From JBAZMA01 sp041649995 (GTDB lineage: Bacteria; Omnitrophota; Gorgyraeia; Velamenicoccales; Velamenicoccaceae): a stretch of DNA of 64,000 bases. The notes under the pieces were generated by a model. That model made no database searches. It was not told the DNA's origin and worked only from the letters and a program-made list of their open reading frames with translations. The DNA lies in the NCBI GenBank assembly GCA_041649995.1, contig JBAZMA010000001.1, positions 186,001 to 250,000 on the forward strand, read 5' to 3'. Each line of letters opens with the position of its first letter. The stretch's first letter is position 1. Positions 14,888 to 21,910 of the stretch are shown here, in pieces. Position numbers and translations under genes: made by a program.

Positions 14888-15943
14888 ATGTCCAGAAGGG
14901 TTCAAGAGGCTCCCATTGTTCTGTGGGAAGAGGCCGCGCAGTTGCTGGAGTTTTTTAAAGGCCTTTTTGCCGTGGTTACCGCCCTCATTTTCAGGCCTTC
15001 GGATTTTTTCAACTCTTTCAAAAGCCCGGGGAGCCTTTCCATCCGTCAGCGCATCATTCGCGCGCTTGTGTTCGCCCTGGTCCTTGGATATCTCAAGCTG
15101 ACTTTTGATGTCGTTAATATTTTCTGGGTCCGCCATCTGGCCCGGGCAGTTTCTCCGGACGTGCAGGTCCATCTTTCTTTCGCCTCCCTTGCCATCGTGC
15201 ATTCTCCGCTTTTTCTTTTCCGTCCCCTGTTGTCTTTGGGCCTGACCTTTCTTTTTGTCGCCGCCGGTGTTAAGCTCGTCCTCGGATTCGACAAGGCCAT
15301 TCTTCCGGTTTTTCTCATCGTTTGTTATAAGGGCGCCGCCGATATCTTCTACGCGATCCCTTTGGCCGGCGGTTTCTTCGCTTCTGTCTGGGCGGCTGTC
15401 CTTCTGGTCACCGGAGTCCGCCAGCTTTATGGTGTTCTGACGTGGCGCTCGCTGGTCTCGGCCGTTATCATGCCGTTCTTTTTATTTTTTTTCCTGGCCC
15501 TTTCGATCGGACCGGTTTTGAACAAGGCTATCCTGAGATTCTATCCGGAACTGCGCGCGCAGGTCATCAGGCTCAATGATATGACGGCCTACATGTATAC
15601 GACGGCCATCATCAACGCGGCCAAGACCTACAGGCAGGAACTGGGATTTTTCCCAAGTCATATGGAGGGGCTCAAAAAATATATGTCCAAGACTTTGAGC
15701 GAGGATGTCGCCAGGCCGGATAATTCAACCGGTTATGCCTATACCTACGCGCTGGTCAATCCGGACCATTTTGTCGTCTGGGCCGTCCCCGTCCATCAGG
15801 GTCTTTCCGGGCGCTTTGTTTTTTATGCGGATGAGAGCGGCCGGGTACGGCTTAACGATGCCTCCGGACCGGTGATCAAAGACGCTGAAGACCTGGAAAA
15901 ACAGGGGAAATCGCAGGATAAGGGAAGCCGGGGGCAGGACTGA
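14888..15943 (+). CDS. Yip1-like membrane protein with periplasmic C-terminal domain
   Basis: A 351-residue protein with four or five hydrophobic segments between residues 50 and 215 (for example ALVFALVLGYLKLTF and VIMPFFLFFFLALSIGPV), arranged as in bacterial Yip1-domain proteins. About 130 further residues carry a helix TAYMYTTAIINAAKTYRQE and then PDNSTGYAYTYALVNP, recalling the soluble part of pseudopilins. Function is not known. The stop overlaps the start of the flavodiiron protein, so they are co-translated. The charged tail (KQGKSQDKGSRGQD) is probably disordered. Confidence 0.6.
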   Translation: MSRRVQEAPIVLWEEAAQLLEFFKGLFAVVTALIFRPSDFFNSFKSPGSLSIRQRIIRALVFALVLGYLKLTFDVVNIFWVRHLARAVSPDVQVHLSFASLAIVHSPLFLFRPLLSLGLTFLFVAAGVKLVLGFDKAILPVFLIVCYKGAADIFYAIPLAGGFFASVWAAVLLVTGVRQLYGVLTWRSLVSAVIMPFFLFFFLALSIGPVLNKAILRFYPELRAQVIRLNDMTAYMYTTAIINAAKTYRQELGFFPSHMEGLKKYMSKTLSEDVARPDNSTGYAYTYALVNPDHFVVWAVPVHQGLSGRFVFYADESGRVRLNDASGPVIKDAEDLEKQGKSQDKGSRGQD

Positions 15944-17148
15944 TGAGCGCGCTTGAAATAAAAAACGGGATTTTTTGGGTCGGGGCCGTGGATTACAATG
16001 TGCGCGATTTTCACGGCTATGAAACTTTGCGGGGTACGACCTATAATGCTTATCTGATCCATGACGAGCGGTTGACCCTGGTTGATACGGTCAAAAAAGG
16101 GTTTTGCGCGGATCTGCTGCGCCGCATCCGGCAGGTCGCCGACCCCGCGCGCATCGAACAGATCGTCGTGAATCATGTGGAAATGGATCATTCGGGTTCG
16201 TTGCCGGAAATCCTGGCCGCGGCCCCGCTCGCCCGGATCTATTGCACGCAGAAGGGCCGGGAGGGGCTTTTGAAGCACTACGATTTGAAGGGCCGGGAAT
16301 TTCATATTGTCAAAACCGGCGACCGCCTTTCCACCGGCCAAAAGACGCTTGAGTTCGTGACAGCGCCGATGGTGCACTGGCCCGACAGCATGTTCACGTA
16401 TTGCCTGGAAGACCGGCTGCTTTTGCCGAATGACGCCTTCGGCCAGCATATCGCCCATCCTTTACGTTTTTCTGACGAAATCGGCGAAGAGGATTGCCTG
16501 GAGGAGGCGGCCCGGTATTACGCCAATATCCTGATGCCTTTGGGGGGCGTTATTGCCAGAAAGCTCGAGGAGTTCGGTAAACTCGGCCTTCCTGTCGATA
16601 TGATCGCTCCCAGTCATGGCGCGATCTGGAGAAAAGACCCGTCACGTATCATCCGCGCTTATCAGGATTGGACCGCGGGCAGGACGAAGCACAAGGCGGT
16701 CATTATCTATGACACCATGTGGGAATCCACCGATAAGCTGGCCAGGCGGCTTGCCGAAGAAATATCAGCCGCGGGCATGGCCGTGAATCTTCATAATATC
16801 CGCAAGAACCCGGGGAGCGCGGTCATCCGCGATGTCCTGGACGCGCGCGTGCTGTTATTCGGTTCTCCGACCTTAAATGCCGACATGTTCTGGACCATGG
16901 GCGGATTTTTGACCTATTTGCGCGGTCTGAAACCAACGCGAAAAAAGGTGGGGATTTTCGGCTCTTATGGTTGGGCAGGAGGGGCTACGCGCGCCATCCG
17001 CAAGGAAATCGAAGCCATGGGCCTTGAGGTCATTGAGCCTCCTTTTGAAGTGCAGTATGTTCCATCTGAGGAAGAGTTGAGCAAGCTTACCGAATATGCT
17101 AAAGTAGTGATTCAGGCGGCAAAGGAAGAGTTAATCCACAAGGGATAG
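15943..17148 (+). CDS. FprA-family A-type flavoprotein (flavodiiron O2/NO reductase)
   Basis: A 401-residue flavodiiron protein. The N-terminal metallo-beta-lactamase domain has the di-iron motif NHVEMDHSGSLPEI, then APMVHWPDSMFTY, LLPNDAFGQH and IAPSHGAIW. The C-terminal flavodoxin domain begins near KAVIIYDTMWESTDKLA and includes FGSPTLNADMFWTMGGFL and GSYGWAGGATRAI. It reduces oxygen to water or NO to N2O with electrons from rubredoxin, a standard defence in anaerobes. It sits downstream of rubredoxin and upstream of a ferritin-like gene. Its stop codon lies inside the next gene's structured leader. Confidence 0.94.
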   Translation: MSALEIKNGIFWVGAVDYNVRDFHGYETLRGTTYNAYLIHDERLTLVDTVKKGFCADLLRRIRQVADPARIEQIVVNHVEMDHSGSLPEILAAAPLARIYCTQKGREGLLKHYDLKGREFHIVKTGDRLSTGQKTLEFVTAPMVHWPDSMFTYCLEDRLLLPNDAFGQHIAHPLRFSDEIGEEDCLEEAARYYANILMPLGGVIARKLEEFGKLGLPVDMIAPSHGAIWRKDPSRIIRAYQDWTAGRTKHKAVIIYDTMWESTDKLARRLAEEISAAGMAVNLHNIRKNPGSAVIRDVLDARVLLFGSPTLNADMFWTMGGFLTYLRGLKPTRKKVGIFGSYGWAGGATRAIRKEIEAMGLEVIEPPFEVQYVPSEEELSKLTEYAKVVIQAAKEELIHKG

Positions 17149-17249
17149 GCCTGGCGCATTTCACATGTCGCAGAAGGCGACACACTGAGCTTTCAAATAA
17201 GGTCAGGTGGAGCGCAAGGGCCTAATCCGCCGGAGGCGGATTAAGGAGG
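17144..17249 (+). promoter_or_regulatory. Structured 5' leader, copy A (ferritin-like gene)
   Basis: It opens with GATAGGCCTGGCGCATT, as copies B and C do with CC for GG. An internal hairpin TGTCGC-AGAAG-GCGACA (17166-17182) is unique to this copy. It closes with GCGCAAGGGCC and the hairpin TAATCCGCC-GGA-GGCGGATTA (17223-17243). The SD AAGGAGG (17243-17249) starts on the last stem base. Compare 17839 and 28866. Confidence 0.7.
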
Positions 17250-17254
17250 TTATT

Positions 17255-17737
17255 ATGGGAAAAAAATTAAGGGAGTTGGCGGGAAAAGGGGGCGTGGATC
17301 TTAAGGATCTGATCGCCGACCTGAATAAGGCTTATTGTGACGAGTGGCTGGCTTTTTACGCTTATACCTACATGGCGCAGACTGTATCCGGAGCCGGTTA
17401 CGAAGACATGGAAGAATTTTTGAAGAAGACAGCGGCCGACGAATTGGAGCATCAGTCCGAACTGGCCGATATGATCGTCAAGCTGGGCGGTACGCCCGTT
17501 GTGAATTTTAACGAGATCGAAAAGGGCGCGAATTATCCTTATCCCATGCCTCCGCAAAAAACCGACGATTACGCCAGGATGATCGAACTCGTTATGGACG
17601 CTGAAGGCAAGGCGATCGATGTTTACACGAAGATTGCCCGAAAGACCTTTGGCAAGGAAGATGTGGTTTATCAGCTGGTGACCCATATCCTGGGTGAAGA
17701 AGTGACGCACGAAGAAAGGTTTGAGAATTTAAAGTAA
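17255..17737 (+). CDS. Ferritin-like protein (bacterioferritin/Dps-related)
   Basis: A 160-residue four-helix protein of the ferritin-like superfamily. Iron ligands appear as NKAYCDEWLAFYAY (helix A), EFLKKTAADELEHQSELAD (helix B, ExxH), MDAEGKAIDVYTKIAR (helix C) and THILGEEVTHEERFENL (helix D, ExxH). It resembles the compact ferritin-like proteins of anaerobes that oxidise and store iron or consume peroxide. The ATG at 17255 is set by the AAGGAGG ending at 17249. Location next to the flavodiiron protein and ferredoxin supports an oxygen-defence role. Confidence 0.85.
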   Translation: MGKKLRELAGKGGVDLKDLIADLNKAYCDEWLAFYAYTYMAQTVSGAGYEDMEEFLKKTAADELEHQSELADMIVKLGGTPVVNFNEIEKGANYPYPMPPQKTDDYARMIELVMDAEGKAIDVYTKIARKTFGKEDVVYQLVTHILGEEVTHEERFENLK

Positions 17738-17763
17738 ACAACATGACTCCTCGCCAAACGCTT

Positions 17764-17808
17764 GTCAATTTCATCCGAAGGCGACTAAGAGGTCCGAATG
17801 AAATTGAC
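17764..17808. repeat. 11-bp inverted repeat upstream of ferredoxin
   Basis: GTCAATTTCAT (17764-17774) and ATGAAATTGAC (17798-17808) can form an 11-bp stem with a 23-base loop. It lies between the ferritin-like stop and leader copy B. There is no U-tract, so it is not a standard terminator. Confidence 0.6.
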
Positions 17809-17838
17809 TGACGCAGGCTTCGGAGTTAATCTACAAGA

Positions 17839-17898
17839 GATAGGCCTCCGCATTCCATAAGCGGAGGGCCTAATCCGCCGGAGGCGGATTAAGGGGGA
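17839..17898 (+). promoter_or_regulatory. Structured 5' leader, copy B (ferredoxin)
   Basis: After GATA comes hairpin 1: GGCCTCCGC (17843-17851), loop ATTCCATAA, GCGGAGGGCC (17861-17870). Hairpin 2 follows: TAATCCGCC-GGA-GGCGGATTA (17871-17891). It runs straight into the ribosome site AAGGGGGA before the ATG at 17906. The CCTCC in the first arm is the complement of a Shine-Dalgarno core. Confidence 0.72.
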
Positions 17899-17905
17899 AT
17901 CTAAG

Positions 17906-18088
17906 ATGGCAAAGGTGATTGTGGATGCGACAACTTGCGTGGGCTGTGGATTGTGCGAGCAGAATTGTCCTGATGTTTTTGAAATCAAGGACGACGGCAT
18001 CGCCCATGTGAAGGCGAATGAGTGCGGCAGCTGTAATCTTAAGGAAGTCGCTGATATGTGTCCGGTGAACGCGATTAAGGTCGAATAA
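17906..18088 (+). CDS. Ferredoxin, single [4Fe-4S] type
   Basis: A 60-residue ferredoxin. C11, C14, C17 (CVGCGLC) and the remote C52 in MCPVNAIKV should hold one [4Fe-4S] cluster, as in Thermotoga and Desulfovibrio ferredoxins. C21 and C43 are placed for the disulfide seen in those proteins, and C40 is extra. It is a likely electron acceptor for the POR complex encoded upstream. It is preceded by structured leader copy B and followed by a branched terminator-like element. Confidence 0.93.
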   Translation: MAKVIVDATTCVGCGLCEQNCPDVFEIKDDGIAHVKANECGSCNLKEVADMCPVNAIKVE

Positions 18089-18100
18089 CGCAGCAGGATC

Positions 18101-18186
18101 ATGCCTTCGCTTTCCGCAGAACCGGCGCCGGCCTTTCTTTCTGGGCTTGAAGCCTAACCCTGCGGTCAGCGAAGGCATTTTTTTTT
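18101..18186 (+). terminator. Long branched terminator-like RNA element
   Basis: ATGCCTTCGCT (18101-18111) pairs with AGCGAAGGCAT (18168-18178). Inside, CCGCAG (18114-18119) pairs with CTGCGG (18160-18165), and GGCTTGAAGCC and the palindromic CCGGCGCCGG can form further hairpins. A run of nine T (18178-18186) follows the outer stem. It works on paper as an intrinsic terminator for the ferredoxin transcript but is far more elaborate than needed. Confidence 0.65.
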
Positions 18187-18204
18187 GGCATTTTTGAGGA
18201 CGCT

Positions 18205-19056
18205 ATGAAAGAGGCCATGTATTACCGGAAAAAAGAAGCGGGAGATGTCGAGTGCCTGCTTTGTCCCCAGCTTTGCCGTATCAAAAAGGGCGGCAGGGGT
18301 TTTTGCGGGGTTCGTGTCAATGAAGAAGGGGCCCTCTATACCATCAATTACGGCCGGGTTGCCGCTATCGCGCTTGACCCCGTAGAGAAGAAGCCCCTCT
18401 ATCGTTTCCATCCCGGAGAGATGATCCTCTCGGCAGGCACGATCGGCTGTAATCTCGCCTGCCTGTTCTGCCAGAACTGGAGCATCTCCAAAGAGATCCA
18501 GACCCCGACGGAAAGCGTGACGCCCGCGTCCCTGATCCAGCAGGCTCAAAGGCTGAACTCTTTCGGCATCGCCTATACCTATAACGAGCCGTTGATGTGG
18601 TTTGAATTTATTCTCGAGACGGCCAAAGCCGCGCGGAAAGCCGGATTAAAAAATGTTCTGGTGACCAACGGCTTTGTGCAGCCTGAACCGCTGGCCGAAT
18701 TGCTGCCGTTCATAGACGCCGCCAATATCGATATCAAATCGATCCGGGATGAATTTTACAGGAAGGTCTGCGCGGGGCGCCTGCAGCCTGTCCTGGAAAC
18801 TGCCAGGACAATGGCAAAGGCCTGCCCGGTCGAATTGACCAATCTCATCATCCCGACCTTAAACGACAGCCCTGAGGATATTTCCGCGCTCATCGACTGG
18901 ATCGCCGAAAACCTCGGGACAGAAATCCCTCTGCATTTTTCCCGCTATTTTCCCTGCTACAAAATGACCATCCCGCCCACGCCTGAGGCTACGCTCCTGA
19001 GGGCTGAGGCCATCGCGAAAAAAAAGCTTCGTTTTGTTTATCTCGGCAATATTTGA
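18205..19056 (+). CDS. AmmeMemoRadiSam-system radical SAM enzyme (AmrS-like), short form
   Basis: A 283-residue radical SAM protein. The cluster motif is CNLACLFCQNW; the N-terminal CLLCPQLCRIKKGGRGFCGVR and VDPVEKKPLYRFHPG-like blocks (here LDPVEKKPLYRFHPG) mark the AmrS group. Function in this group is unsettled. The protein ends at RFVYLGNI, where relatives generally continue 40-50 residues with a Cys-rich NTYCPxCG tail, so the C-terminus looks truncated or frameshifted. No AmmeMemo partner genes are adjacent. A GAGGA ribosome site follows the ferredoxin terminator. Confidence 0.8.
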   Translation: MKEAMYYRKKEAGDVECLLCPQLCRIKKGGRGFCGVRVNEEGALYTINYGRVAAIALDPVEKKPLYRFHPGEMILSAGTIGCNLACLFCQNWSISKEIQTPTESVTPASLIQQAQRLNSFGIAYTYNEPLMWFEFILETAKAARKAGLKNVLVTNGFVQPEPLAELLPFIDAANIDIKSIRDEFYRKVCAGRLQPVLETARTMAKACPVELTNLIIPTLNDSPEDISALIDWIAENLGTEIPLHFSRYFPCYKMTIPPTPEATLLRAEAIAKKKLRFVYLGNI

Positions 19057-19083
19057 TGTTTGGGAGGGGTCCAGGCGGCCGGA

Positions 19084-19108
19084 CGGATTTTCTCTTTGAT
19101 AAAATCCG
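19084..19108. terminator. Weak hairpin between convergent genes
   Basis: CGGATTTT (19084-19091) and AAAATCCG (19101-19108) flank a 9-base loop between the convergent ends of the radical SAM gene and the foldase gene. The U-tracts are internal to the stem, so it is only a possible bidirectional terminator. Confidence 0.4.
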
Positions 19109-19136
19109 AGCAAGAGGCAGGCTGCTTGTGAGATTT

Positions 19137-20675
19137 TTAGCTGATATCAGCAGAGGCTGGCGCGACCTGGCGCAGGGGCTTGACGTAGCTGATCAGGTTG
19201 GCTTCTTTTTTCAAACCCGTGAAAAACCGATTGAAGGCTTCCGAGCGTTTTTGTTCAAGGAGGGCCTTTTTGAATTCGTCTTTTTCCTTGTTGAATTTTT
19301 CTTCATCGAATACCGGGGTTTCCATGGATTGGATGACGCAGAATCCCTGGGAAACGATGATCGCCTTCGGATAAATCTCGTCTTTTTTCAGGCTGAAGGC
19401 CGCCTCCTTGAGGGCGTTGGCCATGCCTAATTCCGGGATATAAGACGCGCGGGAAAAAGGGGCTGTTTCCTTGACGGCGAGGCCCTCGGCCTGGGCGGCT
19501 TTTTCAAAGGTTGCAGGCAAGGCGGGTTTTTTGTTCTTCTTTCCGGCGGTCTCCTCAGCTTTCTTGTCCGGCTCTTTGCCCACTTTGTCCAGGAAGTCCT
19601 TTGCCTTCTGCAAAGCGGCCTGCGTGGCTTTTTCTTCCAGCAGGACATCTTTGACGCGGGTTTTGGCTTCCTTGAATTCAGGGATATAATCGCTTTTTTT
19701 CTCAAGAATGCTGAAAAGATAGATGCCATGATCGGTGGCGAGGACATCCGTCAGGCTTCCCTGAGGCGTGTCGAACAAAAGGGTTTTGAGCTGGGGCATC
19801 CATCCCAGTCCGGGAACAGGATCATCGAAGCCGAAGAATCCTGTTTCTTTGACCTCTATGCCCGCCTCCGATGCCGCTTCTCTTAAGTTCGAGGCCTTGG
19901 CAGCCTTGAGGACGTTTTTCATCTTTTCTTCCGTCTCTTTCTCTTCTTCCGGAGACATCCCTTCCCGATAATTCAAAAACGCGTACAGGACGTTGATCTG
20001 AGGGGGGACTCTGAATTTATCCCTGAAGTTTTCGTAGTATTGACGGATCTCTTCTTCGGAGACCTTGATATTCTTTTTGTCATCCGAAGGGGAAAACAGG
20101 ACGTATTTGACCCGGGTCTGGACAGATTGCTCTTCATATTCCCGGCGGGTTTCTTCGTCGGAAAGGGATACGGGGGCCGTCACCTCTTTGTAAATCCTGG
20201 CCATGGCCAGATTCTGGCGCATCTGTTCCTCGAACTGGCGCGCGCTCAGGCCCGCGGAATATTTCAGGAAAAGGTCATAGGTTTGATTGTCAAAGCGCCC
20301 CCCTTGCTGCAGGAAGGGAAGGCTGGTGATGGTCTCGACCAGCTCCTTGTCCGAAATGCGGATATTGCGTTTTTTGGCCTCATGCAGCAGGATGAGCCTG
20401 TCCCAGGCGCCTTCCATGGGATCAAACATCGTGCCAAAGGCCTTCTCGGCTTCCTCTCCATACTGCAGGCGCATTTGCGTTTTCCAGGCTGTCATAGCGG
20501 CCCTGAATTCCTCATAACTGACCTTTTTTCCGAAGAGAATGCCCGCCGAGTCCGGGCCCTGATCCTTATTGATGACGCTGGCAGAACCCCAGATGACAAA
20601 AGCGGGAATGATGAGGCCGGCCAGGACATAAAAGATCCTTTTGGCGACCTTTTTTTTGCGCAGTAGCTTTAACAT
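19137..20675 (-). CDS. Membrane-anchored SurA/PpiD-like foldase
   Basis: A 512-residue periplasmic chaperone/isomerase anchored by one N-terminal helix (RIFYVLAGLIIPAFVIWGSA). A SurA_N-like domain follows (KKVSYEEFRAAMTAWKTQM to FRDKFRVPPQINVLYAFL), then parvulin-like segments (for example LFDTPQGSLTDVLATDHGIY) and a coiled middle rich in K/E. Architecture matches PpiD-type proteins that assist outer-membrane protein folding. AAAGGAG precedes the ATG on the minus strand. Its promoter shares a -35 with hisG. It is convergent with the radical SAM gene. Confidence 0.8.
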   Translation of the reverse strand: MLKLLRKKKVAKRIFYVLAGLIIPAFVIWGSASVINKDQGPDSAGILFGKKVSYEEFRAAMTAWKTQMRLQYGEEAEKAFGTMFDPMEGAWDRLILLHEAKKRNIRISDKELVETITSLPFLQQGGRFDNQTYDLFLKYSAGLSARQFEEQMRQNLAMARIYKEVTAPVSLSDEETRREYEEQSVQTRVKYVLFSPSDDKKNIKVSEEEIRQYYENFRDKFRVPPQINVLYAFLNYREGMSPEEEKETEEKMKNVLKAAKASNLREAASEAGIEVKETGFFGFDDPVPGLGWMPQLKTLLFDTPQGSLTDVLATDHGIYLFSILEKKSDYIPEFKEAKTRVKDVLLEEKATQAALQKAKDFLDKVGKEPDKKAEETAGKKNKKPALPATFEKAAQAEGLAVKETAPFSRASYIPELGMANALKEAAFSLKKDEIYPKAIIVSQGFCVIQSMETPVFDEEKFNKEKDEFKKALLEQKRSEAFNRFFTGLKKEANLISYVKPLRQVAPASADIS

Positions 20676-20772
20676 GACAGAGGCTCCTTTGAGTGAGAAG
20701 ATCGTAAAATTATTTCAGGACGGGAAGGAAAAAATCTTCTAACGCGGATCGTTTATCCGGTCTTAGCCTACA

Positions 20773-20800
20773 ATTATACCCCCGACTTTTTCCTTTACAA
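20773..20800 (-). promoter_or_regulatory. Foldase promoter (minus strand)
   Basis: On the minus strand TTGTAA (20800-20795), 16 bp, TATAAT (20778-20773). The predicted leader is about 90 bases. The -35 overlaps the hisG -35 on the other strand. Confidence 0.6.
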
Positions 20801-20822
20801 AGCATATTTTCAAATGTATAAT
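20794..20822 (+). promoter_or_regulatory. hisG promoter
   Basis: TTTACA, 17 bp, TATAAT. The -10 ends 9 bases before the ATG at 20832, so the mRNA should have a leader of only 0-4 bases. Confidence 0.72.
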
Positions 20823-20831
20823 GCCCCCGCT

Positions 20832-21722
20832 ATGAACCTTAAAAATGATAAAAAATTGAGACTCGGCATTCCCAAGGGGAGCCTGACGGAGGCGACAGTC
20901 AAGATGTTCGCCAAGGCAGGGTTTTCCATTGTTGTGAGCAGCCGTTCGTATGTTCCAGTCATCGATGACCCGGAGTTGCGGCCGATCATGCTCAGGGCGC
21001 AGGAAATGTCCAGGTACGTCGAAGACGGGGTCCTGGATTGCGGGATTACCGGAAATGACTGGATTCTTGAGAACCGGTCGGATGTCGTCAAGCTGGCAGA
21101 CCTGGCTTATGCCAAGCAAAGCATGAACCCGGTGCGCTGGGTCCTGGCGGTGCCCGAACAATCCGCCATAAAGTCCGTTAAAGACCTTCAGGGCAAGAGG
21201 ATAGCGACAGAGCTTGTGCAGGTTACGCGGGATTACTTGAAGAAAAATCATGTCACGGCTGACGTGGAATTCAGCTGGGGCGCGACCGAGGTCAAAGTGG
21301 CGGCCGGGCTGGTAGACGCGATCGTGGAATTGACGGAGACAGGATCCAGCCTCAGGGCGCATAACCTGAAAGAGATCGCCACCATCTGCACGTCCACGAC
21401 GCAATTTATCGTCAACAAGGCCGCCCTCAGGGATTCCTGGAAGAAGAAAAAGATGGAGCAGCTCATCCTGCTTCTGCGCGGCGCGATTGAAGCCGAGGGT
21501 AAGGTTGGTTTAAAAATGAACGTCCTGCGCGCGAATCTGAAACAGCTGCTGGCCGTCCTTCCGGCTTTGCGCAAACCTACGATTTCTCATCTTTCCGACG
21601 ATAAATGGCTGGCTGTCGAGACGGTCATTGAAGAGAAGCTGGTGCGTAAGATTATCCCGGAGCTCAAAGAAGCCGGAGCGGAAGGGATCATTGAATATTC
21701 GCTGAATAAATTGATCCAGTGA
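20832..21722 (+). CDS. hisG: ATP phosphoribosyltransferase, long form
   Basis: A 296-residue HisG, which joins ATP and PRPP in the first step of histidine synthesis. Blocks are LRLGIPKGSLTEATVKMFAK, LDCGITGNDWI, RIATELVQVTRDYL and the PRPP-binding AAGLVDAIVELTETGSSLRA. The C-terminal roughly 75 residues form the regulatory domain of the long form, so HisZ should not be needed. The start at 20832 rather than 20814 is forced by the promoter -10 lying in between. No other his gene is nearby. Confidence 0.93.
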   Translation: MNLKNDKKLRLGIPKGSLTEATVKMFAKAGFSIVVSSRSYVPVIDDPELRPIMLRAQEMSRYVEDGVLDCGITGNDWILENRSDVVKLADLAYAKQSMNPVRWVLAVPEQSAIKSVKDLQGKRIATELVQVTRDYLKKNHVTADVEFSWGATEVKVAAGLVDAIVELTETGSSLRAHNLKEIATICTSTTQFIVNKAALRDSWKKKKMEQLILLLRGAIEAEGKVGLKMNVLRANLKQLLAVLPALRKPTISHLSDDKWLAVETVIEEKLVRKIIPELKEAGAEGIIEYSLNKLIQ

Positions 21723-21748
21723 TTTTGGGGATTTGGGATTTGATTTTT
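21721..21748. repeat. Short heptad run after hisG
   Basis: Beginning on the last two bases of the hisG stop, four 7-mers read gattttg, gggattt, gggattt, gattttt. This is the smallest of the heptad runs in the window. Confidence 0.5.
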
Positions 21749-21776
21749 TTCCCGACGAACGAAGTGAGGAGGGGAT

Positions 21777-21878
21777 ATGCCTTGCGGCAGAAAAAGAAAA
21801 AGACGTAAGATCAAGACGCATAAAAGGAAGAAAGCGCGTCGCAAACTCAGACATCTCAAGAAGAGAGCCTGGGGTTGA
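21777..21878 (+). CDS. AURKAIP1/COX24-domain miniprotein (ribosome-associated)
   Basis: A 33-residue, extremely basic peptide starting MPCGRKRKRRKIKTHKRKK and ending in AWG. It matches the AURKAIP1/COX24 domain, known from mitochondrial small-subunit protein mS38 and from tiny bacterial proteins with the same GRKRKR-x-KxxTHKRKK signature, so it probably binds rRNA. A strong GAGGAGGGG (21766-21774) precedes the ATG. A 5-7 bp hairpin GGCCCTTAAAGGGCC (21886-21900) follows the stop. Confidence 0.88.
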   Translation: MPCGRKRKRRKIKTHKRKKARRKLRHLKKRAWG

Positions 21879-21910
21879 CGCCGGCGGCCCTTAAAGGGCC
21901 GTGAGCGCTT

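Noticed and set aside
20829..21722. A his operon around hisG
   Set aside because: Neighbouring genes are a miniprotein, a TPR lipoprotein and transketolase; no other histidine gene is present.
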